Source: Vandiemenella viatica (taxonomy: Eukaryota > Arthropoda > Insecta > Orthoptera > Morabidae). Taken from it: 64,000 nucleotides of DNA. Below are positions 1 to 11,329 of this stretch, in pieces. The translations under genes were made by a program, and so were the position numbers. The notes under the pieces are model-generated. The model saw only the letters and a list, made by a program, of their open reading frames with translations. It did no database searches and was not told the origin of the DNA. Position 1 is the first letter of the stretch. Each line of letters opens with the position of its first letter. The stretch spans positions 44,986,047 through 45,050,046 of the forward strand of contig CM061918.1 in the NCBI GenBank assembly GCA_031002005.1, in the 5' to 3' direction.

Positions 1-690
1 CTTCACTGCTCTCAGATATCTAGTGCTGGTTGTGTATTTTGCAATTGCCCAAGTTCTCGCGCAAAAAATGATATTTCTCATTTTAAACGTATGGAAGTCA
101 GGATCAACATTTGGATATCCCACGTCACCGGACCTTACGAAGCAGCGTTTTAAAAATATTCAGGTTTTAACACTCCACCGTTCAGGAACTCCGCTCACCT
201 TCCGCCTGCTTGTCGTCCCCTATGTAAGTCCTTCGTGACGCGAAGTTAAATGCAGCGGGAAAACGCTAACTATACCTGACTATGATAAAAGTGGGGAGCA
301 AAATGTCGTGGAAGTTCGTAAAGTGATGTCGTGGATTATGGCCACCGCGGTTCTGTAACACTTTGCCAAAAATTAAGTAGATACGTGGACTCTGAAAATG
401 ATGTACCGGGAAAGAAGCTTTTGGAAGAGTATCGCAGAAATAAGAGACAGGTTGTTGATCAATGCAGGATTGGTTAACTTGTTAGTGGAAAGAGACAAAG
501 ATCAGACTATATCAGGCAGAGAATTGAGGTAAAGAAGCTCTGAATATTAACGGACAGGCGAGATCATTAAAAGTAGGTCGGATGGTGTTGATTGAAAAAT
601 AAGTGACCCTAAAAATGACATGGTTCTGCTTCTGGTTTCGGCAACACTTGTTCTTGAGGCAGAAGACGAGTTGGACAGTGATGAGTAGTT
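1..690. other. No recognised feature
   Basis: I see no gene, repeat-family match or simple repeat here. Short open frames on both strands are unsupported. The last part (about 600-690) may belong to an older SINE-1 copy that is interrupted by the next element. Confidence 0.4.
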
Positions 691-945
691 GATTCCATCC
701 TTTTTTTTAATTCCTTTACGTCTCTTTTTAACATCGAGGCCTTTAGAGACGGGAAAGGATGGGGGGCAAGGATGGGGGCAAGGAATGGGAAGGAATTCGG
801 CCATGGCCTTTTGAAGGAAGCATCCCGGCATTTGCCTGGAGTGATTTGGGGAAACCATGGAAAACCCAAATCTGGATGCCCGGACGGGGATTCGAACCGC
901 CGTCCTCCCGAATGCGAGGCGAGAACGCTAACCGTGACTCCATCC
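691..945 (-). mobile_element. SINE-1 copy inserted in an older SINE-1
   Basis: The minus strand reads as a tRNA-derived SINE. It has a B-box-like GGTTCGAATCC (seen here as its complement near 889-899), a body containing CCATGGTTTCCCCAAATCAC and an A-rich tail seen as a T run at 701-708. Candidate target duplication is GATTCCATCC (691-700) against GACTCCATCC (936-945), 9 of 10 identical. The tRNA-like head is cut short at about 935. The sequence beyond continues as an older copy in the opposite orientation, so this copy landed inside another SINE. Confidence 0.8.
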
Positions 946-1118
946 TGATTCCGGTTTTCTGTGGTTACCGAAGACCACTCCAGGTGAATGCGACGATGGT
1001 TCCTTCAAAAGCCCATAATCTAATTCCCTTCAGTTTCTTGCCCTTAGTCCTTCCTTATGACTTTGATGTCGTCCAAATTGAAGGCAGAAGCCAAAAACAA
1101 TACTTTAGTAGGGCGTGA
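946..1118 (+). mobile_element. Older, diverged SINE-1 body
   Basis: The + strand carries the SINE-1 body in degenerate form: a GGTTTTCTGTGGTT-like stretch, then CACTCCAGGTGAATGC, a TTCCTTCAAAAG stretch and the TGACTTTGATGTCGTC-like end. Its head was displaced by the younger insertion to the left. An open frame crossing both copies (759-1118) is a by-product of the SINE bodies. Confidence 0.65.
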
Positions 1119-1394
1119 TCTAGTTCTTGTGTACCTCGTTCTGTGGATGACGGTTATCTTGGTGATATGTCCTGGAACAGTGGTTTAGTGTCGCTGGATG
1201 GAGCCTGCCGGGAGAGTTCGTTTCATTCCCACCGGCGCTGTGGCGGGAACGTCCAGCAGGGCGTGACCTTCCTTGACGTTCCCAGGAGATCCATCAGATG
1301 CGACGGACACTGCTTCTCGCATGGCAAGCAACATCCGCAAACTCCCGCAACAAGTGCGCAATCAGCGTTCACATCCAGAAGACAAAGAGGATAT
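1119..1394. other. Unassigned, moderately GC-rich stretch
   Basis: This stretch is richer in G and C than its surroundings and is open on the + strand from 1143 to 1652. The frame starts here and then runs into the antisense LINE remnant. I do not recognise the translation and see no paired splice sites. Confidence 0.25.
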
Positions 1395-2110
1395 TTCCTG
1401 GAGGTTGAATGTCATGTAAACTTTTTTTGCTGTCATCAGTGTTTTGACAGGTTTGATTCAATCCTCCATCCCTTCCTATCTTGCGCTTACCTATTCATCT
1501 CAACATACCCCTTACAACCCACGTCCTCAATTATCTGCTTCATATATTCTAATCTCTGTCTTCCTCTACAGTTCTTACCTTCGACCGTTCCCTCCACCAG
1601 CAAATTAACTAATCCAGCATGTCTCAAATATGACCTACCATCCTTTCTGTAAGACTCTTTCACAAACTTCTTTCATCGCCCATCATTTCCAAAACTTTTT
1701 CGTTTCGTACTTCACCTGTCCACTTAATTTTCAGCATCCTTCTATAGCACCACATTTCAAATGCTTTCTGGTATTCCTAAAGTCCATGCTTCGCTGACAT
1801 AAAGTGCTGAGCTCCACACATAGAATTTTAAAAAGTTCTTTCTCAATCTTGGATCAAAATTTGAGACTAAAAGATTTCTCTTTTTCATGAAGGCTCTTTT
1901 AGCTACTGCTTTTCTGCTTTTAACATCATTCCTGCTTCGGCCATAGGTTGTAATTTTACTTTATAAGTAGCAAAATTCACTAACTACTTATATCGCATCT
2001 GATCCTATTTTTTTTATTTAGTCTGCTATTATTGGTATCGTTTATGATACATTTAATCACTTTCGTCTTTCTGTAGTTTTTATTTCGTCCAAATTCTTCC
2101 TTCAGTACGC
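1395..2110 (-). pseudogene. Decayed LINE (non-LTR retrotransposon) C-terminal region
   Basis: Read on the minus strand, broken frames give the C-terminal region of a LINE reverse transcriptase. Readable pieces include YVWSSALYVSEAWTL and WCYRRMLKIKWTG, typical of the segment downstream of the RT domain in insect endonuclease-reverse transcriptase elements. Stops and frame changes occur throughout, so it cannot be functional. The catalytic motif is absent; only the 3' part of the element is kept. A related copy lies at 14010-15200. Clade assignment (RTE/jockey-like) is inferred from general resemblance. Confidence 0.7.
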
Positions 2111-4327
2111 CAACTTGGCGTACCTCAAATTCATAACCGACCTAACCTTGCGAGATAAAGTAGCGCTTGTGGAATGCTGACCACACAACCTCCGTTACCA
2201 AAGAGAAATAAAGCCCTGTTGCTTTATTTTTCTTTTTCTACTGTGAGTATCTCTTTAATAATTGCGACAATGACATGGATACATTATCTCACTCTTCCAT
2301 ATCAATTAATCGTGCGGAAAATATTCAGCATGCCTTATAATCTGCATTCATGTCTAGTGGTTTATAGGTTTTTGCCGCTTTCGGCTATATTGAACAGTTC
2401 ACAAAATTGTGACTGGCAGTGTGTGCTTTGCTCTGAAACTAATCTCTCCAACATGTAATCTAAACCCTGATAGCCCGTAAAGGACTCGTATGCGAGTTGT
2501 AGTAAGGGACAATATTTCCCTAATCGCATCTCGTAAATGTAAGAAGTTGATCATAGGTTGGTCAATAAGTTCAACTTGAAACTACGTTTCCTGTTTGCCA
2601 GACAGTTCCAAATCAAGTCTGCGACACATTCGTAGATGGTGTGACAAGTGGTCATAAAGCCCGCCACCCTTTCTCTGTTAAAGAGGTCTATTGAAGTAAT
2701 GAAGAGAACATTCGAGACTGAGGATAATAAACTCAATGTCTATCACGAATACTGCAGTGAAGTCACTTGTTTATTGAAATTCACTCTCTTATCTATTACA
2801 GTCTGCAACATTTTGACGTACGTATAAAGAAATAGCAAATTTATTTTACAGTGTTGGTGAAAACCACATGGAATATACACAAAATGTCTACCACTTCTCC
2901 CGCCAGATTGCGACAGTGCAGCTGCGAAAAATATCATCATAACAAAAAATCATAAAACTTTAAATATTGTTTTTTTAAGCTTTCAGTTCGTAAAGAAATA
3001 CAACCAAATAGTTGTTAAGATATATAATTACCAAATCTCCTACACACCATCGGTCGTTTGTCTTCGCCTTGAGTTATAGATTCCACTAGGTTTCACTGTG
3101 TAATATCCTGCTAAATGATGTTCCAAACAAAGTATTCGGAACGGTTGACATCAGAGAAACAGATGGGATATTTGCTGCTCGCTGTAGTAGATGAGCGTTT
3201 TAGATGCAGTACACTTTTTGCATAGGCTGCTTTGTCAATTGCTTGAGGATATAAAGTTGTTCGTTAAGAAAGCTCGCAGTATCTCCCTTCAGACCAGCGT
3301 GTAATGGCTGCGATTTCCGCGGGGAGTGTAGGCGTCGGTCAGCAGGTGTTCCTGTCGTGGCCTAGTGACCGAGCTCACCCACCAGGCGGCAGCACGCGCG
3401 AACAATATAGCCTCCCACGCGGGCGCCACATCAAGGTTGCCGAGCCACTCTCTCGACGGGGTGTCAGAGGTCGCGAGGCCGGCTCCTGCCAGCTCGCATG
3501 TGTCCACCTCAATTGCATTGCAGCTGGCGGCGCGTGCTATTATATTGTTTGTGTTGCTCAGTAAAAGGAAATTCTAGCTTCCAATTAGTACATTTTGTGT
3601 GTTTCGTTAACGCGGAACCTAATATCGTATTAAGTCTTTTGCCTCTCATACCAAAGGGGAGTTCCGTACAAGCAAAACTTATTTTTTCTCTCTCCCACTA
3701 ATGAGGTATCATTGTTTTAAAACTTACCAAACGCAAGGCTAAGATATTTTTCTTTCAAAAAAAAAAAATAAAAAAATACAATAAAGGAAATGTAAAATAA
3801 AGATCTGAGAGGCCTTACAAATTGTCAGCCTTAGAACATTTTTAGGAGTACTCTCTGAAAAGTGCTTATTAACAGGGAAAACGAAATTTTTGTCATGTAT
3901 CGACCAGATTTTGTATTTAAATAACAAATACTCAAGATACCATATGTAAATGTAATATAGTTTGTAAGCTGCGAGAAAAAAAAATATTAGTAGTAATAAC
4001 AATCCAAAGCATATGATGTGCAGAGTACTACATATTGCGACTTAGATTCATATGCTGTACCTACTTTAATAAAGCGTAGAAATCTATAATATATACTCTC
4101 CACCTAGTATGTAAGTCTGTAAATCTCAGTCTTAGTATTTATCGGGTGTTAACGTGATGCTAATTTAAAATGTCAGTAATGCCAGTGATTTTAAAATATA
4201 TTTTTAAAAACGCTCTCAATTCACAGTGCATGGACGGAATATGTACTATGTCGGAACTGAACAATCTGCCTTTCGTAACCATCATATTCTTCTGATTTAC
4301 TTAGTTATCTTCCAATTCTCGCCGTCA
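2111..4327. other. Mostly AT-rich, no recognised gene
   Basis: No family match was seen apart from a locally GC- and CpG-rich block at about 3280-3560, which has overlapping open frames on both strands but no recognisable product. The stretch 3720-4220 is very AT-rich with an A-run at 3759-3768. Confidence 0.4.
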
Positions 4328-4570
4328 CTACTGAGTGGTCTGGTAGCTCAGTGGTCAAGCCGTTTGATTACGAAAGTTCGCTGCTGCGGTCCCGAGTTCC
4401 AATCCCGATGGGTGTAGGAATTTTCAAGAGTCGCGTGGTTGGGATTCTACCTTAAACTGTAGGTCCCAGAGGAAAGTATTGACCGTCCTACCTTTGTTAC
4501 ACTGGCTTAGTATGCTTCCTCTGGGAGGATCCAACCAACCTTCGGGTTGTGGAAGACAATTTGTTTTCCT
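4328..4570 (+). mobile_element. SINE-2 copy (tRNA-derived)
   Basis: The head GGTCTGGTAGCTCAGTGGTC (from about 4338) matches a tRNA A-box region. A B-box-like GAGTTCCAATCCC follows, then the SINE-2 body with a GGGATTCTACCTTAAACTG segment shared with the copies at 32764 and 52789. The 3' end is diverged and no target duplication was found. Confidence 0.65.
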
Positions 4571-5214
4571 TTACTTTTCCTTCTATGTTGTGTATATTAC
4601 ACTTATCCTTCTGTAATTATTGCAGTGACGCGTATTTTCCATTTTTGTAGATTGCTGATGTAATTGCTTCTTTGCAATCGATATCGTGTTTACTGTCTCG
4701 TAAACACACATCAAATATTATTATTACGTATATATTATCATAAACAAACATAAAATATTATTATCAGGCTCAGAACTGAGGCTTCTCATTCTACAGTCGT
4801 CTCTATGTGTATTTTATTCATTTTTCGTAATAATTTTGTCTCCGTCCTTCTGGTTTTTTTCCCCCTCACCCCATAGTGGGCCGCTTTTGTATCCCCTACA
4901 CTGGTTTCTATCTTCTGCAATGGTCTCTCCAATCCTTTATACTGATCAAAGTCATCCACATTGTGTCCGGTTCTGGTTCTTCAAGCCTTAGACTATTTTA
5001 CATGCTGCTAATAACTCTGTTATTTCGTACATATTTACTTATCTCATAGTTGATCCTAGCACTATAAAGACCTCCGTTTATTACTTTCTGCAGTCTTTCC
5101 TTTCTTCGTTCATCCTGTTCCTATTCTGCCGCCCTCTCCAGTCTCTAAAGACCTCGACGTAGACGAACCACAAATCCCCAATTAGAAACAGAAATACTCT
5201 TCGATTGCTCAGGG
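4571..5214. other. Unassigned; possible old LINE antisense
   Basis: The 4850-5150 part reads on the minus strand like very decayed LINE coding sequence, but no diagnostic motif survives. Nothing else is supportable. Confidence 0.25.
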
Positions 5215-5430
5215 ATCGCAATACTGCTTAGGTTTTTACGCCTGGTCGATGTCCAGGTCATTAGAGATGGGAAGGAATGCGTCTTTTTTAGGAATCATCC
5301 GGACATTCGCCTGGAGTGATTCTGCGAAATCATTGAAAACCGAAATGTGGATAGGTAACCAGGGATTCGAACCCGCGTCTACGCAAATGCCAGGTTCTAA
5401 GGCTACCACTCCGACTCGGATTTCGCTTTT
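5215..5430 (-). mobile_element. Diverged SINE-1 copy
   Basis: The minus-strand SINE-1 is recognisable by the body signature ATTCGCCTGGAGTGATT, the B-box complement GGGATTCGAACCC at about 5369 and the tail-side CCAGGTCATTAGAG segment. Many substitutions make this an old copy. Open frames across it are shadows. Confidence 0.7.
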
Positions 5431-6480
5431 AATTTTAGCTACGGGGGCAGTGGAATCAGTTGTACTTCCTCTGACAGTCACTGGCTTAAAACGTCTCTTT
5501 CCAGATGATCCCACAAGCCTCCGTGCATTAAATGTTGGAATAGGCTATACGTGTCTGCTGAGTTGATAGGTGGTGTGCAATGTGAAACGCAAGGTCACCA
5601 GAAGAGTTTCCGTGACAATTGTTCGGTAAGTTACCAGAGCGCCTTGAACTCGGTTCAAGCACCTTGCCGTGCAGAGGTTCGCGTGACGCCCCGTGGCGTG
5701 CATAAGCGTTTTCCTGCGCATGTAGAAAATGAAAGAACGCCACAACTGCTCTCTTAAACACGCGCAGCCAAAGGTATTCTGCTTATTGGATGGCGAACTA
5801 ACACGCTAGATAAAAATAATGAGATATAGTCGGAGAGTTTTAAAAAGAGAAGCCGTCTTCTACTCGAATTTGAGTGCATGAGAGCTATTTTCTTTGCCAT
5901 ATAAGCGTATGGTAGTTATTTCTAAAATTTGTTGTCTATTTTAAAAAAAAATGTTTATCGTCCGTAAGAAATCTTGAAGCTAATTACCCTAATGGAAGGT
6001 ACAGGAATGTATACCTCGGTTCACGTCATGCAACACTGAAGTGAGATTAACACGATAAAATACGAAAGCTACAAAATTTTAAAAATTGTTTCATCCAGAC
6101 AAGCCAATCTGGATTAACTAAAAGAAAGGCACTATCAAGCTATTTTCTGTTTTATAAGAGCCGCTCATTATTCTAACACTTGAAACTCTGGTTTGCCCGT
6201 ACCGAAAACAGACGCCGCAAATGACACTGTATCTAAAATGAACATTTATTTACGAGATACTCACCAAAGATTGTTGAGATAAAAACTCCACCTATTGGAT
6301 TGTTTTTTGACTACATAATAGTTAGTGTATTTCTTCAGATTTCTGAAATATGGCACGCTAAAATACATGGAAAACGTTAATGAAACGATTATGTCAAAGG
6401 TCGAAACTTTAGTAACAAAATTGTGGAATTTAATTCACCGTAAAGCTTAATAGGATACACTTGTCCTGGTACTTTAAGGA
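5431..6480. other. No recognised feature
   Basis: Several short overlapping open frames occur at 5528-5761 on both strands, but none has a recognisable product. The remainder is AT-rich. Confidence 0.4.
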
Positions 6481-6560
6481 AGACGAAAGTGAAAAGCATA
6501 ACTACGCACACGAAGGTGCCATCGAATGAAGTAGCAGGCAAATGCTAGTTTCCAATCTTT
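6481..6560 (+). mobile_element. Helitron-like 3' end fragment
   Basis: The segment CGCACACGAAGGTGCC followed by GTAGCAGGCAAATGCTAGTT resembles the conserved 3' end of non-autonomous Helitron-like repeats in arthropods, which finish in a CTAGT-type terminus. No hairpin and no 5' TC end were confirmed here. Confidence 0.4.
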
Positions 6561-6738
6561 ATATATACTAGAGATCGCCCAGTGGTCGAAATTCGACCAT
6601 AATTCATTAAGTTAATTAGTTTTTTTTGTAACAGAGTAATAATTATTGCAAATAGTTTTTTGAATTTGTTCTATTGCGTTTGCTGAAAGCATAACTATAT
6701 CATATACTGTACACATTGATGTTTTTGGCTGCGAGGGT

Positions 6739-7500
6739 GTTTCTAAAATCACTTCAAACGTGGGTAGATGCACACATGTTATTAAGCAAGAAATACACGT
6801 TATTACATGTCGATATTAGGGATTGTGCACAAACTACGTGGCTCGGTCTAGGGGGGGGGAGGGGTTGGCTGGAAGGCTATATTGGGCTACGTGGGGGGAG
6901 GGGGGGGGGTTTCCGAGCCAGGCCACGTAGCTTTTCGTTCATATTATTTGTCACAGCTAAAATGAGATTCAGGACACACAACAGCATGTAAATATTTATT
7001 TCTGCCATTTAATTATCCCCGTATGTAATTTACGATAATCTGAGAAGAGAAAACAGTACAAAATGTTTTCTGGAGTCAATCGTGAAAAAGGCTACATGCT
7101 ACGTGGGAGGGGGGTAGGGGTAGAGGTAAAAGCCACGACGGGCTACGTGGGGGGGTGGGGGGGTTCACTGGAGGCCAAAATGGAGCCACGTGGTTTATGC
7201 ACGCTCCCTTATTTCTGTTTCTTACTCTTAATTCTTGGTCCAGGCTGCATTGCAACCTAACCACAACTGCTATTAGTTACGGTAGACGCCATGCAATATA
7301 TCTTATCACTGAAAAACAATATGTCAGCCCGCACAGAGAAATCGTAAATGTTACATGATTTTCTATTTGCATATGGAAAGCAGTTTTTATTCAATAATTA
7401 AGACTTAAAAACACGTGGAATAAATGTCAACATCTATGAACGTGTATTTCTTGCGTAATAACATGTGTGCATCTACCCACATTTCGAGTGATTTTTCCTC
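6739..7500. mobile_element. Foldback element abutted by a Harbinger-like MITE
   Basis: The left arm (about 6756-6817) and right arm (about 7421-7490) are inverted copies over roughly 60 bp. Both carry GTGGGTAGATGCACACATGT (inverted on the right) and a TTCTTGC/GCAAGAA part. The space between them is mainly the MITE-B copy at 6819-7208. This suggests that a palindromic element was the target and lost its original centre, or was opened by the MITE. Confidence 0.55.
6819..7208. mobile_element. MITE-B copy 1 (PIF/Harbinger-like)
   Basis: Terminal inverted repeats read GGGATTGTGCACAAACTACG on the left, with the complement TACGTGGTTTATGCACGCTC followed by CC at the right. Flanking TTA occurs at 6816-6818 and 7209-7211, the 3-bp duplication expected of PIF/Harbinger elements. 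The interior carries several G runs and no coding sequence. Confidence 0.75.
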
Positions 7501-7734
7501 ATTTCCGTATATTCGAAGCTTACGATATACACTTTAAATCAAATATTATCGTCTAAGGAATGTGTGTACCAAATTTAGACCGACAGGACAATATTTGTAG
7601 GTTCCGACGTAATGCTAAACTCGGTATATAAAGACTTTGGGGAGTAGTTGACGTCACAACGTGATATAGTGCTTATGAAAGTTGCTTAAATAACTAAATT
7701 CCTCGTGTCTTTTGCTGTGACAAGAAGGTTCTGT

Positions 7735-7880
7735 TTTCTTTCTGGTCCAGGCTGAATTTCAACCTAACCACAATCTCTGGTAATATTGGCGGTACAAATT
7801 CAAAGCCTCAATCACACGCGCATTGATACAATCATTTTATCTTAAGTTAGCAGCGTCTTGTATCGCGACGTAAACTTGAA
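7735..7880 (+). repeat. Dispersed repeat around CCTAACCACAA
   Basis: A block with CAACCTAACCACAA, TAATATTG and CACGCGCATT recurs at 55400-55560 and, more diverged, at 56110-56230. A partial copy lies near 7235-7290. No coding capacity or clear termini are seen. Confidence 0.45.
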
Positions 7881-8519
7881 CCGACTTTGCTGCCATACAT
7901 GTACTCACTTTTTTTTAACTACCAGATTTCGTTCAAATGGTGGCTCACCATCATGTTACAGCTACATCAATTTGAACTGAATCATTGTAACATCGTATAT
8001 CTAAATCACGATTTTATGAATTCCGAATATACTCCGTTTCGAAATGTTGCTTCTTGCTTGTATGTAAATTCAGAGATTAAGCTCGACTCTTTGGTTTCAC
8101 CAAAGACCACAGAGTATCTCAATGCTGGAAATACACGTCACATAGTTGGCTCCGATCCGATTTCACTCACACACACGTTCGCGAATTTATTTTTCATTTA
8201 ATAATGTAGCTGTAACATGTTTTAACTATGCTTATAATTTTTTTTCTTTACTGTTGACCAAAGATCACAGACATTGGCAGAATCGCTAAGTGTCGTTGCC
8301 ACTTAAAAACAATTGAATGTATACAACAGATGATTTATTTAATTTAATGTATTTTTAACACATATTATATGTACATTTTGGCTTTATGCACTTCTTCCCC
8401 ATATAAACTTTAACTATGCCAAATCTCACACTTCTCCGTGCGCGCAATATTCTGAAAAATGTTTCCAAAGTTTTCGCTTAGCGTATTAATATATAGATAT
8501 ATATAGACGTGTTTTTTCC
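7881..8519. other. No recognised feature
   Basis: AT-rich sequence with one unsupported open frame at 7887-8201 and no repeat match. Confidence 0.4.
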
Positions 8520-9185
8520 TGTATTTCACTTTTCAACCACCACTACCTAGCACAGATCACTGGTCTTTGTGTGTGGAAGTAGCATGGAGTTTCCTGTCGT
8601 GCACAACGTTGGCCGAATGTCGATAGCTGTGGGGATGTGGGAGATGTGATGGTTAAAAGTGGTCAATGCAGGGCATTTTCGTATTTCGACCAAAGACATG
8701 TGTCTCCGTATATGTCACTCTGCTGCCACAACTACATTGCATAGACCAATGGTGCTTGTGTGTGGTAGTGGTATCGTGTCTCCTATCGTGTACTATGGTG
8801 GTTAGATGATGGTAGCTATGGGGGTGTGGGAGATATGGTGGTTGAAAGTGGTCGACCTGCGACACTTTCATATTTTTACCCAAAACGCATGTGTCATGGT
8901 GAATCACTTTTCAGCCAAAACTACCAAGCGCAGATCAGTGATGTTTGTGTGTGGTAGTAACACAGAGTCACCCGTCGATAACAACGTTGGCCGAATTTCG
9001 GTAACTGTGGTAGTGAGGGAGATATGGTGGTTGAAAGTGGCCGATCAAGGATATTTTCGTATTTCGACCAAAGACATGTGTCTCCCGTATATGTCACTCT
9101 GCTGCCACAACTACAAAGCATAGACCAGTGGTGTTTGCGTGTGGTAGTGGTATCGTGTCTCCTATCATGTACTATGGTGGTTAGA
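8520..9185 (+). repeat. Tandem repeat, about 378-bp higher-order period
   Basis: Two long units, each made of two related half-units of about 190 bp, run head to tail. GTATTTCGACCAAAGACATG occurs at 8681 and again at 9059 (spacing 378). Shared pieces also include CTGCTGCCACAACTAC and GAGATATGGTGGTTGAAAGT. The array stops where the LINE fragment begins. Open frames here are repeat by-products. Confidence 0.75.
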
Positions 9186-10765
9186 TTCTTTGAGTGTCTC
9201 AAGCTGTTTGATGGCAGTCTTTGCATCTTCTGCTAGTATCGCCAAATCATCCGAAAAAGTGAGGTATGGTATGTAAAGATGGCTTTTGGGAAAGCCAAGT
9301 GGCATTGGCTTCCAACACTTACATTTCTTGAGTTATTTCTCCCATTCTTCCATAACATTGTCTAGAACGACGTTGAACGGAAGAGGAGAGAGCCCATCGC
9401 CTTGTCTCACACCTATTTGAATGTCATAGGATTCTGAAATCTCTCCCATGAATTTTACTTTAGATTTAGTGCCAATTAGTGATTGTTTTATGACTTCTCG
9501 TTTTTTTGGATCTAATCCCCTTTCTTGTAAAATTTGGAATAGTGAAGGCCTGTCTATTGATTCGTATGCCGTTTTTTTTTTTTTACTTCTTTACGCCTCT
9601 TTATAAGCGGGATGGGACTGGAGACAAGGAACGGGAAGGAATTCGGCCATGGTCTTTTTGTAGGAAGCATCTCGGCATTCGCCTGGAGTGATTTGGGGAA
9701 ACCATGGAAAACCCAAATCTGGATGCCCGGACCGGATTCGAACCGGCGTCCTCCCGAATGCGAGGCCAGAGTGTTAACCACTCACCCACCACGCTCGGTG
9801 TATGCCTTTTTGAAATCCACATATGTGCATACTACGGGTTTTTGTCTGAGGGTTCGCATTTTGATTATGGTTTTGAGGTTGAAAATTTGTTCGGGGCACC
9901 ACGACCTGTTTGGTCTGAATCCTGCTTGATATTCTGCTAATTTCGGTTCAAATTGCTCTTGTGTTTTCAAAGACAGGCTGAAAGAATTTTATATATGCCT
10001 GGTAGGAGGGAGATCCCTCTATAGTTGTTTACATCTGATTTTTTTATGTAGTGGGTGGATTAAAGCAATCTTTCAATCATCTGGGATTTTTTCGGTTTGC
10101 CAAATGATTTGGAATATTTGTACAATTTCTTTGAGTGACTTTGGACCTAAGTTTTTTAAAAGTTCTGCTACAATTCCATCTTCTCCTGATTTTAAGTTTC
10201 TATATATGTGCATAAATTTCTTTTTGTGTTGGTGGTGATGAGTTGTCTGTTGTTATTTCAGATTGTATTTTCGGGAACCTCTTTTTGGGTTGCGGACTAT
10301 TTAAGAGCTGTGAAAAATAAGTGGCCAGCTCTTGGCAGTTTTCTTTATTTGTCAGGGCAAGTTTACCATTTCGTTTTCTAAAACATAGGTTCTGTGGTTC
10401 GCGAAGGTCTTTTAGAAGTCATGTGTATTGTAACTTTTGAAGCTGTCTTTGATTGTCTGAAGTTGGTCGTTAACATATTTATGTTTGTTTGCGAACTTAG
10501 AGAAATTTACTGTATGTTTCTTCAAATTTGTTGCAATTGTAATTTTAAAATGCCTTTTTTCTTTCTTCTAGTGCGGTCTCATATTCTTGATTCCACCAAG
10601 GGTGCTTTGGTTTTTTGTGAAGAGGTATCAATTTTTTTCACGGTTTTGATTATTTTAGTCCGAATTTTTTGCCAGTATTCCGCAGGTTCTTCTTCCAATT
10701 TTTCTTTGATTTTGCATAGATCGAATTTTGGAATTACTGGTGTTTTTCTGTTAAATAATGTTTAG
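9186..10765 (-). pseudogene. LINE reverse-transcriptase remnant, split by a SINE
   Basis: The minus strand encodes a 5'- and 3'-truncated LINE protein. From N to C it shows an endonuclease-to-RT linker with APWWNQEYE (near 10579-10605), an early RT segment EYQAGFRPNRSWCPEQIFNL with VDFKKAY (9782-9970), the RT motif GVRQGDGLSP (GVRQGDG at 9393-9413) and the catalytic box as FSDD (9246-9257), where FADD or YADD is usual. The SINE-1 copy at 9571-9799 interrupts the gene just after VDFKKAY. Frame changes lie between segments, and the endonuclease domain proper and the C-terminus are missing. The altered catalytic box and the breaks indicate a dead copy. Its clade (RTE/jockey-like) is inferred. 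Confidence 0.85.
9564..9806 (-). mobile_element. SINE-1 copy nested in LINE, with target duplication
   Basis: The minus-strand SINE-1 (9571-9799) has a full head: the complement of the B-box is at 9735-9746, and the head ends CCACCACGCTCGGT. The A tail is seen as a T run at 9571-9584. GTATGCC flanks it at 9564-9570 and 9800-9806, and removing the element restores the LINE reading. Confidence 0.9.
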
Positions 10766-11329
10766 TGTGAATTTAATTATTATTATTATCATTACCTCAT
10801 AATTGGTAGTACACGGCAAGATGCCAACAAGTAAAAATTCCATAACCGCTTGCTTGGCTGAATCGCACTTGAAGTTCTCGACGTTACTCATATCTGAAAA
10901 TTGATCTATGTAACTTCTTTGTGTTTTCGAAAGTTATTCGGGATCCACATATCGTCTAGCTAATTGCTGTTCCGGTGATGTTGTCGACATGTACCTTGAA
11001 GGCAGGAGGCTTCTGTAGAGTAGGGTGATGTTTAACTCGACTTACCCTGACCATTGTCTTTGCCTTGAGCTACAGGGCCTGGTTGTTCCTCTCGTGTTCT
11101 GTTTATCTACCCTTGGCCGACCGTGTTTCCGGACAGTGTCCCGAGTCTGGGCACGCGATGAGTCCAGCAAGGTCGCCAGACACGTTCCGCGGCCTTCCTC
11201 AAGGGCGCCGCGACCGTTCACCTCCAGCCTCGGTGATCAACAATCTTACCTGTTGGCCGGATGCACAGTGGCACACGCGTATCATCATCATCCTTGACTG
11301 CTACCGGCATCTGGCCGACTATCAGAAAC
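10766..11329. other. No recognised gene
   Basis: AT-rich on the left; a GC-rich patch lies at about 11130-11300 with overlapping open frames on the + strand. I do not recognise any product. Confidence 0.35.

Noticed and set aside
4338..4415. tRNA gene
   Set aside because: The A- and B-box-like parts are present, but the sequence continues as a SINE-2 body, the acceptor stem does not pair and related heads occur at 32764 and 52789.
8520..9185. CRISPR-like array
   Set aside because: Units are ~190 bp long, unequal, and there are no short repeats with unique spacers; the genome is eukaryotic.
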